From an uncultured Flavobacteriaceae bacterium (GTDB lineage: Bacteria; Bacteroidota; Bacteroidia; Flavobacteriales; Flavobacteriaceae), in assembly GCA_947500445.1 (NCBI GenBank), contig CANMSB010000010.1:79662-143661 (forward strand): a stretch of 64,000 bases of DNA. The letters are read 5' to 3'. Positions within the stretch are counted from its first letter, which is position 1; every line of letters begins with the position of its first letter. Below the pieces are notes generated by a model. The model worked only from the letters and a program-made list of their open reading frames with translations. It was not told the DNA's origin and did not search any database. Made by a program: the position numbers and the translations under genes. Below are positions 63,470 through 64,000 of this stretch, in pieces.

Positions 63470-63823
63470 ATGACAAATCAAGAAGTAGGAAACAGACTAG
63501 TAAGTCTTTTAAGGGATGGCAAATTCAATGATGTGTATGATGAGCTCTTTCATCCAGATGCTGAGCATATCGAGCCACAGTCCGAACATTTCGCACACGT
63601 TAAGGGCGTTGCCGCCATTAAAGCAAAAGATGCAGCGATGCAGGAAAACATTGCCGGTGTGCAAGGTATGGAAGTGGGTGATGCCATTATTGCTAAAGAC
63701 TATATCGCTATCCCATACAAAATGACCGTTGAATTAAAAGACGGCAACCAATGGCCTTTAGATGAAGTTATCGTTTATAAAGTGCAAAACGGAAAAATCC
63801 TTTCGGAACAGTTTTTCTATTAG
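63470..63823 (+). CDS. SnoaL-like (NTF2-fold) protein
   Basis: A 117-residue small alpha+beta protein (VGNRLVSLLRDGKFNDVYDELFHPDAEHIEPQ, KAKDAAMQENIAGVQGMEVGDAIIAKDYIAIPY, WPLDEVIVYKVQNGKI) of the SnoaL/nuclear transport factor 2-like superfamily. In ECF41-type sigma factors a SnoaL domain is fused to sigma and controls it; here it is a free protein in a sigma regulon, which invites the idea of a regulator. Its TAG stop takes its last base from the element that starts at 63823. Confidence 0.82.
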   Translation: MTNQEVGNRLVSLLRDGKFNDVYDELFHPDAEHIEPQSEHFAHVKGVAAIKAKDAAMQENIAGVQGMEVGDAIIAKDYIAIPYKMTVELKDGNQWPLDEVIVYKVQNGKILSEQFFY

Positions 63824-64000
63824 AACTCATTTAGACTTTTTGGATTGAAGCGATCCCGATGCTTCGGGAAGTGATTTAAAGGCCTGTTGAAGACTTTTTT
63901 GAGTTTCATAGCAGGGCTACGACAGGAAAAAAAGGCAGGGCCGAAAGAAAAAGCCAATGATTTGGCTTTTGATGAGGAGCCGGCCGGCGCGTCGAGCGAA
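63823..64000 (+). mobile_element. Family 3 MITE-like element (copy I), runs off the window
   Basis: Starts GAACTCATTTAGACTTTTTG and matches copy H (42069-42228, opposite orientation) for about 110 bp. An added hairpin TCCCGATGCTTCGGGA (63851-63866) replaces a short AT stretch. Beyond about 63945 it diverges into GC-rich sequence; the right end is not in the window. Confidence 0.72.

Overview
This window looks like a chromosome segment of a marine Flavobacteriaceae member (Bacteroidota; the gene set resembles the Maribacter/Zobellia/Arenibacter group, but genus is not provable here). The signs are type IX secretion sorting domains (two type B-like, one type A-like), SusD-free but polysaccharide-oriented accessory genes, a c-di-AMP cyclase next to folP, the prmA-tpiA-DoxX-DUF1599 block, many TTG/GTG starts, and promoter-like TTG-N19-TAnnTTTG sequences.

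Layout. 0-6.5 kb: outer-membrane-associated protein, Na+/Ca2+ exchanger, apt, tRNA-Arg, and a small membrane-protein gene cut by a mobile element. 6.6-9.4 kb: TetR-DinB, SRPBCC and AraC genes around an SDR relic. 9.8-21.3 kb: one long minus-strand hexuronate operon (uxuB-like SDR, uxuA, uxaC, kdgK, kdgA, TRAP dctP/Q/M, a DUF1080 lipoprotein, a Gfo/Idh/MocA oxidoreductase) divergent from a degenerate-NUDIX repressor. A perfect TGTGTA-N5-TACACA palindrome lies between them. 21.4-31.2 kb: a tandemly duplicated secreted protein, a LysR/SbtA bicarbonate locus, a polysaccharide deacetylase, a T9SS giant, a split YeeE/YedE pair and an M57 protease. 31.5-49.5 kb: a T9SS subtilase, then housekeeping genes (clpS, prmA, tpiA, folP, cdaA, ABC exporter, truA, YfcE, acetylxylan esterase, rho, rpsT, two tRNA-Glu). 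49.9-58.7 kb: proS, low-complexity lipoprotein, FadL-like porin, T9SS type B protein, folE, cysS, yidD. 59.1-63.8 kb: an AT-richer island with an ECF sigma factor, three SRPBCC proteins, an esterase, a DinB lipoprotein and a SnoaL-like protein.

Two things stand out. (1) The ECF island: four promoters in it, including the sigma gene's own, carry the same GTCACA-N13-TGCATC arrangement in exactly 25 nt, 21-30 nt before the start codons. This is a self-contained, visibly autoregulated ECF regulon with no recognisable anti-sigma gene. (2) Three families of short non-coding elements with terminal inverted repeats. Two share TA-CCATTT tips and sit in what look like TA duplications; the third has GAACTCATTTAGAC tips and a 3-bp ATT duplication. 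Removing them on paper restores plausible ancestral genes: a 193-codon membrane protein, a shorter PrmA tail, and a TAATG stop/start overlap between truA and an ABC transporter. They are small mobile elements that rewrite gene ends. All functional statements here are from reading the sequence; no database searches were run.
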